Assembly: GCA_947475295.1 (NCBI GenBank)
Contig: CANJLF010000021.1
Coordinates: 1 to 44,844, forward strand
Direction of reading: 5' to 3'
DNA from: Fidelibacterota bacterium
GTDB taxonomy: Bacteria > Pseudomonadota > Alphaproteobacteria > Rhodospirillales > Rhodospirillaceae
DNA length: 44,844 bases
A program made the translations under genes and the position numbers. The notes below the pieces were generated by a model that saw only the letters and a list, made by a program, of their open reading frames with translations, was not told where the DNA came from and made no database searches. Shown here piece after piece: positions 7,949 through 16,895 of this stretch; positions within the stretch are counted from its first letter, which is position 1; each line of letters begins with the position of its first letter.

Positions 7949-9214
7949 ATGAGCAACCGTAAGAATTCGCGACTTTATCGCAATTTTTTAATAGGTGCAG
8001 GATTTGCAGCGCTTCTGGCCGGTCTGATGGCTGCACAGTCCGGATTAAAGAACAGCGCCGCTGCCGCAGCTGCCGGCGCGGCGGTTCAGGCGCCGCGCTT
8101 CGAAGTTGATCCGCTCTGGCCGAAGCCCCTGCCGAACCACTGGATCCTGGGTTCCGCCATCGGCGTCTGGGTCGACACCGACGACCACGTATGGATCATC
8201 CATCGCAGCTCCGCGACGTTGGCCGCCAACGAAAAGACGCTTGAAACGAAGCAGGGTGAATGCTGCGCCGGCGCGCCGCCCGTGCTCGAGTTCGATCAAG
8301 CTGGCAATCTGCTGCGGCATTGGGGCGGGCCCGGCGAGGGCTATGATTGGCCCGAGTCCAATCACGGCATTTTTATCGACTACAAGGGCAACGTCTGGAT
8401 CGGCGGCAACGGCGGCGGTGACTCTCAGATTCTGAAGTTCACCAAGGACGGCAAGTTCCTTATGCAGGTCGGCAAGAAAAATGCGCGCCGCAAGCCAGGC
8501 GCGGTAGCGGGCGGCAACGAAGGCGACGTCAACGGTTTTGTCGGCGGCAGCAACGACGAAGTGAGCTTCGGCCGTGTTGCCAAGATCTTTGTCGACCAAA
8601 AGGAGAATGAGGCCTACATCGCAGACGGCTATCTCAATAAGCGTGTGGCCGTTATTGACGCCGACACCGGCAAGATGAAGCGTTGGTGGGGCGCTTACGG
8701 CAATAGGCCGGATGATACGCCGCTGGCGGCCTACGATCCGGCAATGCCTCCGGCGCAGCAATTCCGCAACCCGGTGCACTGCGCCGATCTTTCGGTCGAC
8801 CGGCTGCTATACGTCTGTGACCGCGTCGGCGACCGGATGCAGGTGTTTACGCCCGAAGGCAAGTTCGTGAAGGAAGAGTTTTACGAGAAAAATACACTAA
8901 ACGCGGGCTCCGTCTGGGACATCGCATTCTCCAAGGATCCGCAACAGCGGTTTATCTTCATGGCGGACGGCGTGAACGAGAAGGTCAAGATCATCGATCG
9001 CCAAACGCTGAAGGAGATAACGACTTTCGGCGACGGCGGCCGCCAACCCGGGCAGTTCTTCGGCGTGCATAGCATCGCCATCGATTCCAAGGGCAATCTC
9101 TATACGACCGAGACCTACGAGGGAAAGCGGCTCCAGCGGTTCAACTATAAGGGTCTCGCGCCTGTGACCAGGTTGAACCAAGGCATGGAAGGTCTCTGGC
9201 CTGCGTCCAAATAA
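7949..9214 (+). CDS. Exported NHL-repeat beta-propeller protein
   Basis: The 421-residue protein has an N-terminal signal or anchor segment (FLIGAGFAALLAGLMAA) and then the FEVDPLWPKPLPNHWILG start typical of a family of bacterial exported propellers. Blades follow, such as SNHGIFIDYKGNVWIGGN, ILKFTKDGKFLMQVGK, ADGYLNKRVAVIDADTGKMK and VHSIAIDSKGNLYTTETY. The start at ATG 7949 is preceded by GGGAGGGAAC. It is not closely similar by eye to the other NHL protein at 3503-4561 apart from the repeat type. The function is unknown; partner binding or catalysis in the periplasm are both possible. A strong hairpin follows the stop codon. Confidence 0.82.
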   Translation: MSNRKNSRLYRNFLIGAGFAALLAGLMAAQSGLKNSAAAAAAGAAVQAPRFEVDPLWPKPLPNHWILGSAIGVWVDTDDHVWIIHRSSATLAANEKTLETKQGECCAGAPPVLEFDQAGNLLRHWGGPGEGYDWPESNHGIFIDYKGNVWIGGNGGGDSQILKFTKDGKFLMQVGKKNARRKPGAVAGGNEGDVNGFVGGSNDEVSFGRVAKIFVDQKENEAYIADGYLNKRVAVIDADTGKMKRWWGAYGNRPDDTPLAAYDPAMPPAQQFRNPVHCADLSVDRLLYVCDRVGDRMQVFTPEGKFVKEEFYEKNTLNAGSVWDIAFSKDPQQRFIFMADGVNEKVKIIDRQTLKEITTFGDGGRQPGQFFGVHSIAIDSKGNLYTTETYEGKRLQRFNYKGLAPVTRLNQGMEGLWPASK

Positions 9215-9230
9215 GTCGCCGCGTTTCATC

Positions 9231-9272
9231 CTAGCCGGCAGGGTTTTACTCTGCCGGCTAGTTCTGTTTTTG
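9231..9272 (+). terminator. Rho-independent terminator-like hairpin
   Basis: A perfect 11-base inverted repeat, CTAGCCGGCAG at 9231-9241 and CTGCCGGCTAG at 9251-9261, encloses a 9-base loop. It is followed by TTCTGTTTTT. This would end transcription after the NHL gene. It overlaps the reading frame that leads into the HupE-like gene. Confidence 0.75.
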
Positions 9273-10565
9273 GCGGTCGCCGCGCTCTGGACGGTGCCTA
9301 TTCTTGCCCACGACATCCCGATGGATGTGACGGTACGGGCCTTCGTCAAGCCCGAGGGACACACTCTGCGCCTTCTGCTGCGTATGCCGCTCAAAGCTAT
9401 GACGGACGCCGAATATGCACGCCGCGAACGGGATTTTGTGGATCTTGCGCGCGTCGATCAATCTCTGCGCGACGCCGCAAAGATCGCACTGGTTGACAAC
9501 ATCTCCCTCTACGAGGGCGACGCTTTACTTGCACCTCCCACGATCGTCGAAACGCGCATGTCGCTGGAATCGGACACATCGTTCGCCGCCTACGACAAAG
9601 CCCTGGCGCACGTTACTGGTCCGCCGCTGTCCGCGGAGGCAACGATCTTCTGGGAGCAGGGACTTCTTGACGTCCTCCTCGAATATCCCATCCAATCTGA
9701 TCGATCGAATTTTTCCATCAAAGCGGACCTCGATCGGCTGGCGCTCAAGGTTGTTACTTCGCTTCACTTCCTCCCGCCCGGCGGGGTCGACCGTGCCTAC
9801 GAACTCGAGAACAACGCGGGCCTGGTTAGGCTTGATCCCCGATGGACCCAGGCCGCCGCGCGATTTATCGACCTCGGATTCCTTCACATCCTCGATGGCA
9901 CGGATCATCTGTTATTCCTGCTCTGCCTCGTTATCCCATTCCGGCGCGCACGCACTGTCATTCCGATCGTCACGGCATTTGCCGTAGCACATTCGGTCAC
10001 GCTCATCGCCTCGGCGTTCAACTTCGGCCATGATGCTCTATGGTTCCCGCCGCTGATCGAGACGCTGATCGCGATGTCCATCATCTACATGGCGCTTGAG
10101 AACATTGTCGCACCACAGATGCGGCTGCGTTGGATCATCACTTTCGTCTTTGGTCTCGTGCACGGATTCGGGTTTTCTTTCGGCCTTCAGCACACGCTTC
10201 AGTTCGCGGGATCGCATCTGCTGACCTCGCTGATTGCGTTCAATGTCGGCATCGAACTCGGCCAACTGCTTGTGCTGGCGGTGCTTATCCCCATCCTGGA
10301 CGTCCTATTCTGCTACGTCGTCGCCGAACGCCTGGGAACGGTCATCCTGTCAGCCATCGTCGCCCATACGGCTTGGCACTGGATGATCGAGCGGTTCGAT
10401 GTGCTGCGGCAGTTCCCGTGGCCGGAGCTCTCTTTCACGCTTGCCGCCGCCATGGACTGGCTCATCGCTTTCGTGGCGATAGCGGCGGGTATCTGGTTGG
10501 TGAGTCTCACCCGGGGGCGCGCGAGCGCATCGCCCGCGGACGAGGCGGAGGATCTGAAGCGCTAA
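9270..10565 (+). CDS. HupE/UreJ-like integral membrane protein
   Basis: The protein has an exported N-terminal domain of about 200 residues beginning HDIPMDVTVRAFVKPEGH. A membrane domain follows with the HupE/UreJ_2 hallmarks: FLHILDGTDHLLFLLCL, TAFAVAHSVTLIAS, FVFGLVHGFGFSFGL and AFNVGIELGQLLVL, with about six to seven membrane spans and several in-membrane histidines. HupE-like proteins are metal (Ni2+) permeases, but this long subfamily is not characterised. The start is uncertain: 9270 is a TTG that leaves an abnormal signal peptide. The frame stays open upstream to 9177 with no ATG or GTG, and would supply a better n-region (GRVLLCRLVLFLAVAALW). It converges with the SDR gene. Confidence 0.75.
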   Translation: MAVAALWTVPILAHDIPMDVTVRAFVKPEGHTLRLLLRMPLKAMTDAEYARRERDFVDLARVDQSLRDAAKIALVDNISLYEGDALLAPPTIVETRMSLESDTSFAAYDKALAHVTGPPLSAEATIFWEQGLLDVLLEYPIQSDRSNFSIKADLDRLALKVVTSLHFLPPGGVDRAYELENNAGLVRLDPRWTQAAARFIDLGFLHILDGTDHLLFLLCLVIPFRRARTVIPIVTAFAVAHSVTLIASAFNFGHDALWFPPLIETLIAMSIIYMALENIVAPQMRLRWIITFVFGLVHGFGFSFGLQHTLQFAGSHLLTSLIAFNVGIELGQLLVLAVLIPILDVLFCYVVAERLGTVILSAIVAHTAWHWMIERFDVLRQFPWPELSFTLAAAMDWLIAFVAIAAGIWLVSLTRGRASASPADEAEDLKR

Positions 10566-10569
10566 GCCT

Positions 10570-11334
10570 TCATTCGGCTGTCCACCCGCCGTCGATGATC
10601 ATGCTTGTTCCGGTCATCAGCGCCGACGCATCAGAGGCCAGAAACACCACCGCGCCCATGAGGTCTTCGACCTTGCCCAAACGGCCAATTTTGATCTTTG
10701 AAAGCACGGAGGCCATGAAGGCTTTGTCTTCCAACATCGGCCGGGTCAGCGCCGTCTCGGTGAAGGTCGGGGCAATGGTATTGGAGCGAATGCCGTGCGG
10801 TGCGAGTTCCAGCGCCAGGGCTTTGTTCAGACCCTCAAGGCCCCACTTCGACGCGCAGTAAAGCGTGCGGCCCGGTCCGCCGATGTGGCCCATCTGCGAG
10901 CCCATATGAATAATCGATCCGGCAATGCGCTCGGCGAGCATGCGCTGCGCCGCGGCCTTCGCGACGAAATAGGCGCTTTTGAGGTTGAGACCCAGCACCG
11001 CGTCATAGTCGGCCTCGCTGACGTCCGTGATCGGTTTCGGACGATTGGTGCCGGCGTTGTTCACCAGAATATGGAATGCGGGTTGCGCCGAGAAGAAAGC
11101 CTCCACGGCCTGCACATCACTCACATCGAGCACCGCTGCTTCGGCCTTGCCACCTGTGGCGCGAATCTCCTTGGCATTGGCTTCGACCTCGCTCTTGGTG
11201 CGCGCCACGAGGAAGACGTGAGCGCCGGCCTCGGCCAGGGCCGCCGCCATGCCGGCGCCGATGCCGCGCCCTGCCCCGGTCACGAGAGCGCGCCGTCCAT
11301 TAAGTCTAAAGCTGGGGGTGCGGGGCAGCGTCAT
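10570..11334 (-). CDS. SDR family NAD(P)-dependent oxidoreductase
   Basis: The 254-residue protein is a classical short-chain dehydrogenase/reductase. The nucleotide-binding glycine motif is VTGAGRGIGAGMA, the structural NNAG motif is present, and the catalytic Tyr and Lys sit in LYCASK, with a Ser upstream in HMGSQMG. The C-terminus ALMTGTSMIIDGGWTAE is typical. I start at ATG 11334, four bases after the stop of the HisD-like gene, so the two form an operon. Together they may oxidise a polyol or sulfonated polyol through an aldehyde or keto intermediate; this is an inference from the pairing. The substrate cannot be read from the sequence. Confidence 0.9.
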   Translation of the reverse strand: MTLPRTPSFRLNGRRALVTGAGRGIGAGMAAALAEAGAHVFLVARTKSEVEANAKEIRATGGKAEAAVLDVSDVQAVEAFFSAQPAFHILVNNAGTNRPKPITDVSEADYDAVLGLNLKSAYFVAKAAAQRMLAERIAGSIIHMGSQMGHIGGPGRTLYCASKWGLEGLNKALALELAPHGIRSNTIAPTFTETALTRPMLEDKAFMASVLSKIKIGRLGKVEDLMGAVVFLASDASALMTGTSMIIDGGWTAE

Positions 11335-11338
11335 AGGG

Positions 11339-12652
11339 TCAGACCGCCTCCGCTTTGCCGGCGTAAGGCACGTTGCGCCCACCATAACGGCGTACGCGGA
11401 TATTGGCCTGCTCGCCGTGACCGGAGAATCCTTCCAGCGCGCAGAGCCGCGAACAGTATTCGCCGATCATGGCCGAAGCCTTGTCGGTCAGGACGCGCTG
11501 GTAGGTACAGGTCTTTAAGAACTTGCCGACCCACAGTCCGCCGGTATAACGCGCGGCCTTGCGCGTCGGCAGTGTGTGATTGGTGCCGATCACTTTGTCG
11601 CCGAAGCTGACATTGGTGCGTGCGCCCAGGAACAACGCGCCGTAGTTGGTCATGTGCTTCAGGAAATAGTCCGGATCGCGGGTCATGACCTGAACGTGTT
11701 CGGAGGCAATCTCGTCGGCGATCTTGACCATTTCGGCTTCGCTCTCGGCAACGATGACTTCACCGAAGTCCTTCCATGACTCGCGCGCGATTCCGGCGGT
11801 GGGCAAAATGGTCAGCAGACGGTCAACCTCGGCCATGGTGGCGCGCGCGAGCTTCTCCGAGGTCGTCAGCAGAATCGCCGGGCTGTCGGGGCCGTGTTCC
11901 GCCTGCCCCAATAGATCCGTTGCGCAAAGCTCGCCGTCGACGCTGTCGTCGGCGATGACCAGCGTCTCAGTAGGGCCGGCAAACAGATCGATGCCCACCC
12001 GTCCGAACAATTGGCGCTTGGCTTCGGCGACATAGGCGTTGCCGGGACCGACCAACATATCGACGGCCTTGATGGATTGGGTGCCGAGCGCCATGGCGCC
12101 GACGGCCTGGATTCCGCCAAGAGCATAAATCTCGTCGGCGCCGGCCAAAGCTTGCGCCGCGACGATGGCCGGCGCGGCCTTGCCGTGAAACGGCGGCGCG
12201 CAGGTGACGACGCGCGGAACGCCCGCGACCTTGGCCGTAATCACCGACATATGGGCCGAGGCCAGCAGCGGATACTTGCCGCCCGGTACATAGCAGCCCG
12301 CCGAATTGACCGGCAGATTCTTGTGGCCGAGCACGACGCCCGGCAGGGTTTCGACTTCAACGTCCTTGATGCTCTCGCGTTGGATGCGCGCGAAATTCCG
12401 CACCTGGGTTTGCGCGAACTCGATATCCTTGAAGTCCTGTTTGGAGAGTTGATCGATGCAGTCTTGAATCTCGGCTTTGGACAACCGGTAATCTTTGCGA
12501 TCCCAGTTGTCGAACTTCACCGACAGTTCATGGACCGCCACGTCGCCGCGTGTGCCGATGTCGGCGAGAATGCCTTCAACGGTGTCGCGCACCTTACGGT
12601 CGGTTTCCGCCGTGGCGCCGGCGCTGGCGCCCTGCTTAAGCCAAATAGCCAT
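11339..12652 (-). CDS. Histidinol dehydrogenase family protein, probably a catabolic paralogue
   Basis: The 437-residue protein keeps the HisD fold and catalytic set: Glu318-His319 (ASEHVQV), and metal ligands Gln250, His253 (GQAEHGPDS), Asp352 and His412 (GFSGHGEQ). True biosynthetic HisD usually has PEHLE at the catalytic pair and a different C-terminal substrate loop. The SEHVQV form, the TYQRV segment and the pairing with an SDR rather than his genes point to the paralogue group that includes sulfopropanediol 3-dehydrogenase (HpsN). I therefore give no gene symbol. A GGAGGG site precedes the ATG. If no other hisD exists in the genome, a biosynthetic role would need reconsideration. Confidence 0.85.
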   Translation of the reverse strand: MAIWLKQGASAGATAETDRKVRDTVEGILADIGTRGDVAVHELSVKFDNWDRKDYRLSKAEIQDCIDQLSKQDFKDIEFAQTQVRNFARIQRESIKDVEVETLPGVVLGHKNLPVNSAGCYVPGGKYPLLASAHMSVITAKVAGVPRVVTCAPPFHGKAAPAIVAAQALAGADEIYALGGIQAVGAMALGTQSIKAVDMLVGPGNAYVAEAKRQLFGRVGIDLFAGPTETLVIADDSVDGELCATDLLGQAEHGPDSPAILLTTSEKLARATMAEVDRLLTILPTAGIARESWKDFGEVIVAESEAEMVKIADEIASEHVQVMTRDPDYFLKHMTNYGALFLGARTNVSFGDKVIGTNHTLPTRKAARYTGGLWVGKFLKTCTYQRVLTDKASAMIGEYCSRLCALEGFSGHGEQANIRVRRYGGRNVPYAGKAEAV

Positions 12653-13080
12653 TCAAAGCCCTCCACCCAAACTCTTTGAATACCTTTATCCACGCTATAC
12701 CATTCGCGATGAAGGCGAAAGTCTAAGCCATACACACGCTCTAGTAGAGGGGTCGTTCTGTCTGCTGTGAGTTCGCTAAACAGCGTGAAACCTCTTGCTC
12801 TTGCTCTTGCTCTACTAGAGCAATCCCCGTGCCAGCCGCGCAGACTAAATAAGTCATTGATAAGTAATAGTTATTATTTCGAGATATGAAGTTGTTTTTA
12901 AGATAGCGCTATAAAGTTGTGATCCCCATTATTATTTAGCAAAAATGTGTCGGCAGCGATCAAAGCTCCTGTGTGGTTAGGTATGTCATTGATCCAAAGG
13001 GGATTATTTGCCCAATCCAAGAGTTGTCTTTAGCGTCTCTGCCGCCTATACATTTTGCCTAACCTTTAGGATCGCACCGC
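12653..13080. other. 428-bp AT-rich divergent intergenic region
   Basis: The region lies between the minus-strand HisD-like gene and purB. It holds a 12-base inverted repeat (GCTCTAGTAGAG at 12738-12749 and its complement at 12810-12821), three direct TTGCTC-type units at 12795-12812, an AT-rich stretch at about 12845-12950, and a sigma-70-like promoter before purB. I see no coding sequence or RNA gene in it. Confidence 0.6.
13024..13052 (+). promoter_or_regulatory. Sigma-70-like promoter of purB
   Basis: TTGTCT at 13024-13029 and TATACA at 13047-13052 are separated by 17 bases and lie just upstream of the purB start. This is read by eye and not tested. Confidence 0.5.
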
Positions 13081-14379
13081 ATGATCCCGCGCTATGCCCG
13101 GCCCGCCATGACCAAGATCTGGGAGCCGGATAATCGGTTCCGCATCTGGTTCGAAATCGAAGCTCACGCCTGCGACGCCCAGGTTCAACTGGGTGTCATC
13201 CCCGCCGCAGCCGCCAAGGCGGTCTGGCAGCGCGGCAAGTGGGACATCGAGCGCATCGACGAGATCGAGCGCGAAACCAAGCACGACGTCATCGCCTTCC
13301 TGACCAACCTCGCGGAGTACGTCGGGCCGGAAGCACGCTTTGTCCACCAGGGCATGACCTCATCGGACGTGCTCGACACCTGCCTCTCGGCCCAGCTGGT
13401 GCAGGCGGCCGATATCCTCTTGAAGGACATCGACGAGCTTCTGGCGGCCCTGAAGCGCCGCGCGCTTGAGTACAAAATGACCGTCGCCATGGGCCGCAGC
13501 CACGGCATTCATGCCGAGCCGGTGACCCTTGGCCTCAAGTTCGCCAGCTTCTATGCCGAGTTCGTGCGCAACCGTGAACGGCTGACGGCTGCGCGCAAAG
13601 ATATCGCAACTTGCGCCATCTCGGGTGCCGTGGGCACCTTCGCCAACATCGACCCCTTCGTCGAAACCTATGTCGCCGAGAAAATGGGCCTGCAGGTGGA
13701 GCTGGTCTCAACTCAGGTGATTCCACGCGACCGCCACGCCCAGTATTTCGCCACCTTGGGCGTCATCGCCAGTTCCATTGAGCGTCTCGCCACGGAGATC
13801 CGCCACTTGCAGCGCACGGAAGTACGCGAGGCCGAGGAATACTTCTCGCCCGGGCAAAAAGGCTCGTCGGCCATGCCCCATAAACGCAATCCGGTGTTGA
13901 CGGAAAATCTCACCGGTTTGGCGCGCATGGTGCGCGGTTACGTCATTCCGGCCATGGAAAACGTGGCGTTGTGGCACGAGCGCGACATTTCGCATTCCTC
14001 GGTCGAACGCTTCATCGGCCCCGACGCCACCATCACCCTGGATTTCGCGCTGGCGCGCGCGACCAGCGTTATCGACAAGCTGGTGATCTATCCCGACGCC
14101 GTGGCCCGCAATCTCAATTTGATGGGCGGTCTGGTGTTCTCGCAGCGCATCCTCTTGGCCCTGACCCAAGCCGGCGTCAGCCGCGAAGACTCATATTTCT
14201 ACGTTCAGCGCAACGCCATGAAGGTCTGGAACGACGGCGGACAATTGCTCGACCACCTTAAGGCCGACAAAGACGTGACCGCGAAGATTCCGGCCAAGGA
14301 CCTGGAAGGCCTATTCGACATGGGCTATCACACCAAACATGTCGATACGATTTTTAAGCGGGTCTTTGGCGACAGCTAA
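13081..14379 (+). CDS. purB: Adenylosuccinate lyase
   Basis: The enzyme catalyses two steps of purine synthesis: SAICAR to AICAR plus fumarate, and adenylosuccinate to AMP plus fumarate. The 432-residue protein carries the fumarase/aspartase superfamily signature GSSAMPHKRNP (about residue 261 onward), the HQGMTSSDVLDT segment with the Thr-Ser pair, and the MGRSHGIHAEP segment with the catalytic-acid His. It stands alone upstream of the rest of the purine block but in the same orientation as purC, purS, purQ and purL. It converges with the DUF1476 gene, 13 bases away. The start at ATG 13081 gives the family N-terminus MIPRYARPAMTKIW. Confidence 0.97.
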   Translation: MIPRYARPAMTKIWEPDNRFRIWFEIEAHACDAQVQLGVIPAAAAKAVWQRGKWDIERIDEIERETKHDVIAFLTNLAEYVGPEARFVHQGMTSSDVLDTCLSAQLVQAADILLKDIDELLAALKRRALEYKMTVAMGRSHGIHAEPVTLGLKFASFYAEFVRNRERLTAARKDIATCAISGAVGTFANIDPFVETYVAEKMGLQVELVSTQVIPRDRHAQYFATLGVIASSIERLATEIRHLQRTEVREAEEYFSPGQKGSSAMPHKRNPVLTENLTGLARMVRGYVIPAMENVALWHERDISHSSVERFIGPDATITLDFALARATSVIDKLVIYPDAVARNLNLMGGLVFSQRILLALTQAGVSREDSYFYVQRNAMKVWNDGGQLLDHLKADKDVTAKIPAKDLEGLFDMGYHTKHVDTIFKRVFGDS

Positions 14380-14392
14380 GAAGAACCAACAG

Positions 14393-14734
14393 CTAAGGGG
14401 CAGGTTTGTTCTTTTCCGCGGCGATCTGTTGGGCAGCGATGGCATAGCACTCGCGCAAGGCCCGGATGAGTTCGTCGTCGGCCAGTACGACATTGCCGAA
14501 ACTAAAATCGGCGGTCACTTTGCCCAGCATGTCGTCATCGCCGAGTTTTTCAAAGTTTGTGTCGACTACGGCCGTGGCATAAGGCTCAAGCGCCGCAGCG
14601 GAATAGCCCAGCTTACGCCCCGCCCATTGGCCGAACAGCTTGTCGCGGCGTGACCGGAGCCGGAATTCCTCGTCCTGCTCCATGACGAGTTTGCGCTCAA
14701 GGGCATCTTCGTACCGCTGAAACGGGTCGCTCAT
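14393..14734 (-). CDS. DUF1476 protein, F1-ATPase zeta-subunit-type inhibitor
   Basis: The 113-residue protein begins MSDPFQRYEDALERKLVMEQ and is rich in charged helices. It matches the DUF1476 family, whose characterised member in Paracoccus denitrificans is the zeta subunit, a natural inhibitor of the F1FO-ATPase in alphaproteobacteria. The N-terminal helix is the inhibitory part in that model. The start at ATG 14734 was chosen because it gives the conserved N-terminus; the longer open frame upstream has no family similarity. The family is largely restricted to alphaproteobacteria, so this gene supports the taxonomic call. Confidence 0.88.
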   Translation of the reverse strand: MSDPFQRYEDALERKLVMEQDEEFRLRSRRDKLFGQWAGRKLGYSAAALEPYATAVVDTNFEKLGDDDMLGKVTADFSFGNVVLADDELIRALRECYAIAAQQIAAEKNKPAP

Positions 14735-14835
14735 GAAATCCTCGATGCCAGCGGTTTTCGCGAAGTAACAATACCGCGATGTCTTAGAGCCCCGCAACTG
14801 GCGCGGATGGGCCCGGCGCACTAAGTTGGGGATCC

Positions 14836-15606
14836 ATGTGCACCGTCGTCATCCTTCGCCGCCCGGGCCACGCTTGGCCGCTGCTTCTCGGCGCCAATCG
14901 CGACGAGATGCTGAACCGTCCGTGGAAACCGCCTGCCCGCCACTGGCCCGACCGCGCCGACGTAGTGGCCGGTCTGGACGAACTGGCCGGCGGCACCTGG
15001 ATGGGCCTAAACGAAAGCGGGGTCATGGCGTGTATCCTGAACCGGCATGGCTCCCTCGGCCGAGCACCCGGCAAACGGAGCCGCGGTGAACTGGTGCTAG
15101 AGGCCCTCGATCGTACCGATGCCAACGACGCCGCCGGCGCGCTGCGCGGCATCAATCCGGCGGCCTACCGGCCTTTCAACATGCTGATCGCCGACAACCG
15201 CGATGCCTGGTGGCTGGCGCTGACCGATATGCGCACACCGATGCGCATGGAGCGGATTCCCGAAGGGCTGTCGATGTTCACGGCCTATGACCGCAACGAC
15301 CGCCAAGATCCCCGCATCGCTACCTACCTGCCCCGGTTCCAAACCGCACCCGCGCCCGATCCCGACGTCAACGACTGGAAAGCCTGGCAGGCGCTGCTGT
15401 CCTCCACCGAAGCCGACGGCACCCCGCGTGCCATGAGTTTCCGCACGCCAAGCGGCTTCGGCACCTCGTCGTCGGCGCTCATGGCGCTCCCCTCGGCCGA
15501 GGCCGCCTTTGGGCCCGACAAAAAGCGCCCGGTCTGGCTTTTCGCCGGCGGCGCGCCTGATAGCACCGCATTCGCCCCCGTTCAGTTAGGTCATAGTGTT
15601 AACTAA
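14836..15606 (+). CDS. NRDE family protein
   Basis: The 256-residue protein starts MCTVVILRRPGHAWPLLLGA and has the name-giving NRDE motif (ANRDEMLNRPW) at about residues 28-38, followed by GGTWMGLNESGV. These proteins (Pfam NRDE, related to TANGO2) resemble N-terminal nucleophile hydrolases, and Cys2 is the likely nucleophile if so. The biochemical function is not established; eukaryotic relatives affect Golgi organisation or haem trafficking. It is flanked by the DUF1476 gene (divergent) and purC (downstream, 254 bases away). Confidence 0.9.
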   Translation: MCTVVILRRPGHAWPLLLGANRDEMLNRPWKPPARHWPDRADVVAGLDELAGGTWMGLNESGVMACILNRHGSLGRAPGKRSRGELVLEALDRTDANDAAGALRGINPAAYRPFNMLIADNRDAWWLALTDMRTPMRMERIPEGLSMFTAYDRNDRQDPRIATYLPRFQTAPAPDPDVNDWKAWQALLSSTEADGTPRAMSFRTPSGFGTSSSALMALPSAEAAFGPDKKRPVWLFAGGAPDSTAFAPVQLGHSVN

Positions 15607-15770
15607 TCGAGATATGCGCTTTCAGGCGCACTTTCCTAAGTATTGCCGACCTTCAAGCCTGCCGGGCTCCCGAGTCTGCGCCTTTCGAGCCTGTGGATAT
15701 CCCCGGGACCCCTCGCCCAGCTATACATTAGGCCGGTTTTCCGCGATTCCTGACTGCCCGGACACGCTCG

Positions 15771-15799
15771 TTGTGGCTGATGCTGCCGCCTGCTATATC
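15771..15799 (+). promoter_or_regulatory. Sigma-70-like promoter upstream of purC
   Basis: TTGTGG at 15771-15776 and TATATC at 15794-15799 have a 17-base spacer and would give a leader of about 55 bases before purC. Read by eye only. Confidence 0.45.
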
Positions 15800-15860
15800 G
15801 ACCCCTATACCGCTCTGAAAACCCGCGCGATTTGCGTCGTTAATTTGTTAGGAATCCTTC

Positions 15861-16628
15861 ATGGCGCGCCGCAAGCAAATCTACGAAGGCAAGGCCAAAG
15901 TCTTGTTCGAAGGCCCCGAGCCGGGAACGCTGGTGCAGTATTTCAAGGACGACGCCACCGCCTTCAATAATAAGAAAAAAGGCACCATCACCGGCAAGGG
16001 CGTGCTTAACAACCGCATCTCGGAATACCTGATGATGCGCCTGGAAGAGATCGGCATCCCGACCCACTTCGTGCGCCGCCTGAACATGCGCGAGCAGCTC
16101 GTAAAAGAAGTCGAGATCATCCCGATCGAAGTCGTGGTGCGCAACATAGCTGCCGGCTCGATTTCGACACGCTTCGCCATTCCCGAAGGCACCCGCCTGC
16201 CCCGTTGCATCGTCGAGTACTATTATAAGAACGACGAGTTCAACGATCCGATGGTTTCGGAAGAGCACATCACCGGTTTCGGCTGGGCGGCGATCCATGA
16301 GATCGACGAGATGTTGAATATGTCTTTGCGCGTCAACGACTACCTGACCGGGCTGTTCCTCGGCATCGGCATCAAATTGGTCGACTTCAAGGTCGAGTTT
16401 GGGCGCCTCTATCACGAGAACGGCGACGTGCAGGTGGTGCTGGCCGACGAACTGTCGCCCGACAACATGCGCCTGTGGGATTTCAAGACCAACGAGAAGA
16501 TGGACAAGGACCGCTTCCGCCGCGATCTCGGCCGCGTCGAAGAGGCCTATCAGGAAGTCGCCCGACGCCTTGGGATTCTGCCCGAGAGTGGCCCGACCGA
16601 CGTTAAAGGTCCGTCCACGCTGCAATAA
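15861..16628 (+). CDS. purC: Phosphoribosylaminoimidazole-succinocarboxamide synthase
   Basis: PurC joins CAIR and aspartate to form SAICAR using ATP. The 255-residue protein has the standard start [20 protein letters not shown], the [14 protein letters not shown] motif, and [10 protein letters not shown] and [12 protein letters not shown] near the active site. It is the first gene of a tight cluster purC-purS-purQ-purL-bolA, followed by purS after 17 bases. Its length and motifs are normal. Confidence 0.97.
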   Translation: MARRKQIYEGKAKVLFEGPEPGTLVQYFKDDATAFNNKKKGTITGKGVLNNRISEYLMMRLEEIGIPTHFVRRLNMREQLVKEVEIIPIEVVVRNIAAGSISTRFAIPEGTRLPRCIVEYYYKNDEFNDPMVSEEHITGFGWAAIHEIDEMLNMSLRVNDYLTGLFLGIGIKLVDFKVEFGRLYHENGDVQVVLADELSPDNMRLWDFKTNEKMDKDRFRRDLGRVEEAYQEVARRLGILPESGPTDVKGPSTLQ

Positions 16629-16645
16629 AGATTGAGGAGCGTTCG

Positions 16646-16891
16646 TTGAAAGCTAAAGTCCACATCACCCTCAAGAACGGCGTGCTCGATCCGCAGGGCA
16701 AGGCCGTAGAACACGCCCTGCACGGCTTAGGGTTTCCCGACGTCGGCGGCGTGCGCCAGGGCAAGTACATAGAAGTCGATCTGCCGAAGCAGAAAGATAA
16801 AACCCAGGCCAAAGCCGACGTTGAGAAGATGTGCAAAGCGCTCTTAGCCAACACGGTTATCGAGAACTTCAGCGTCGAGGTGGTGGACTAG
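16646..16891 (+). CDS. purS: FGAM synthase subunit PurS
   Basis: The 81-residue protein ([20 protein letters not shown]...) is the small subunit that bridges PurL and PurQ in the three-part formylglycinamidine ribonucleotide synthase. Translation starts at TTG 16646, with GAGGAG about eight bases upstream and no ATG that would keep the conserved N-terminus. The use of TTG may lower expression relative to its neighbours. PurQ follows after four bases. Confidence 0.95.
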   Translation: MKAKVHITLKNGVLDPQGKAVEHALHGLGFPDVGGVRQGKYIEVDLPKQKDKTQAKADVEKMCKALLANTVIENFSVEVVD

Positions 16892-16895
16892 TTTA

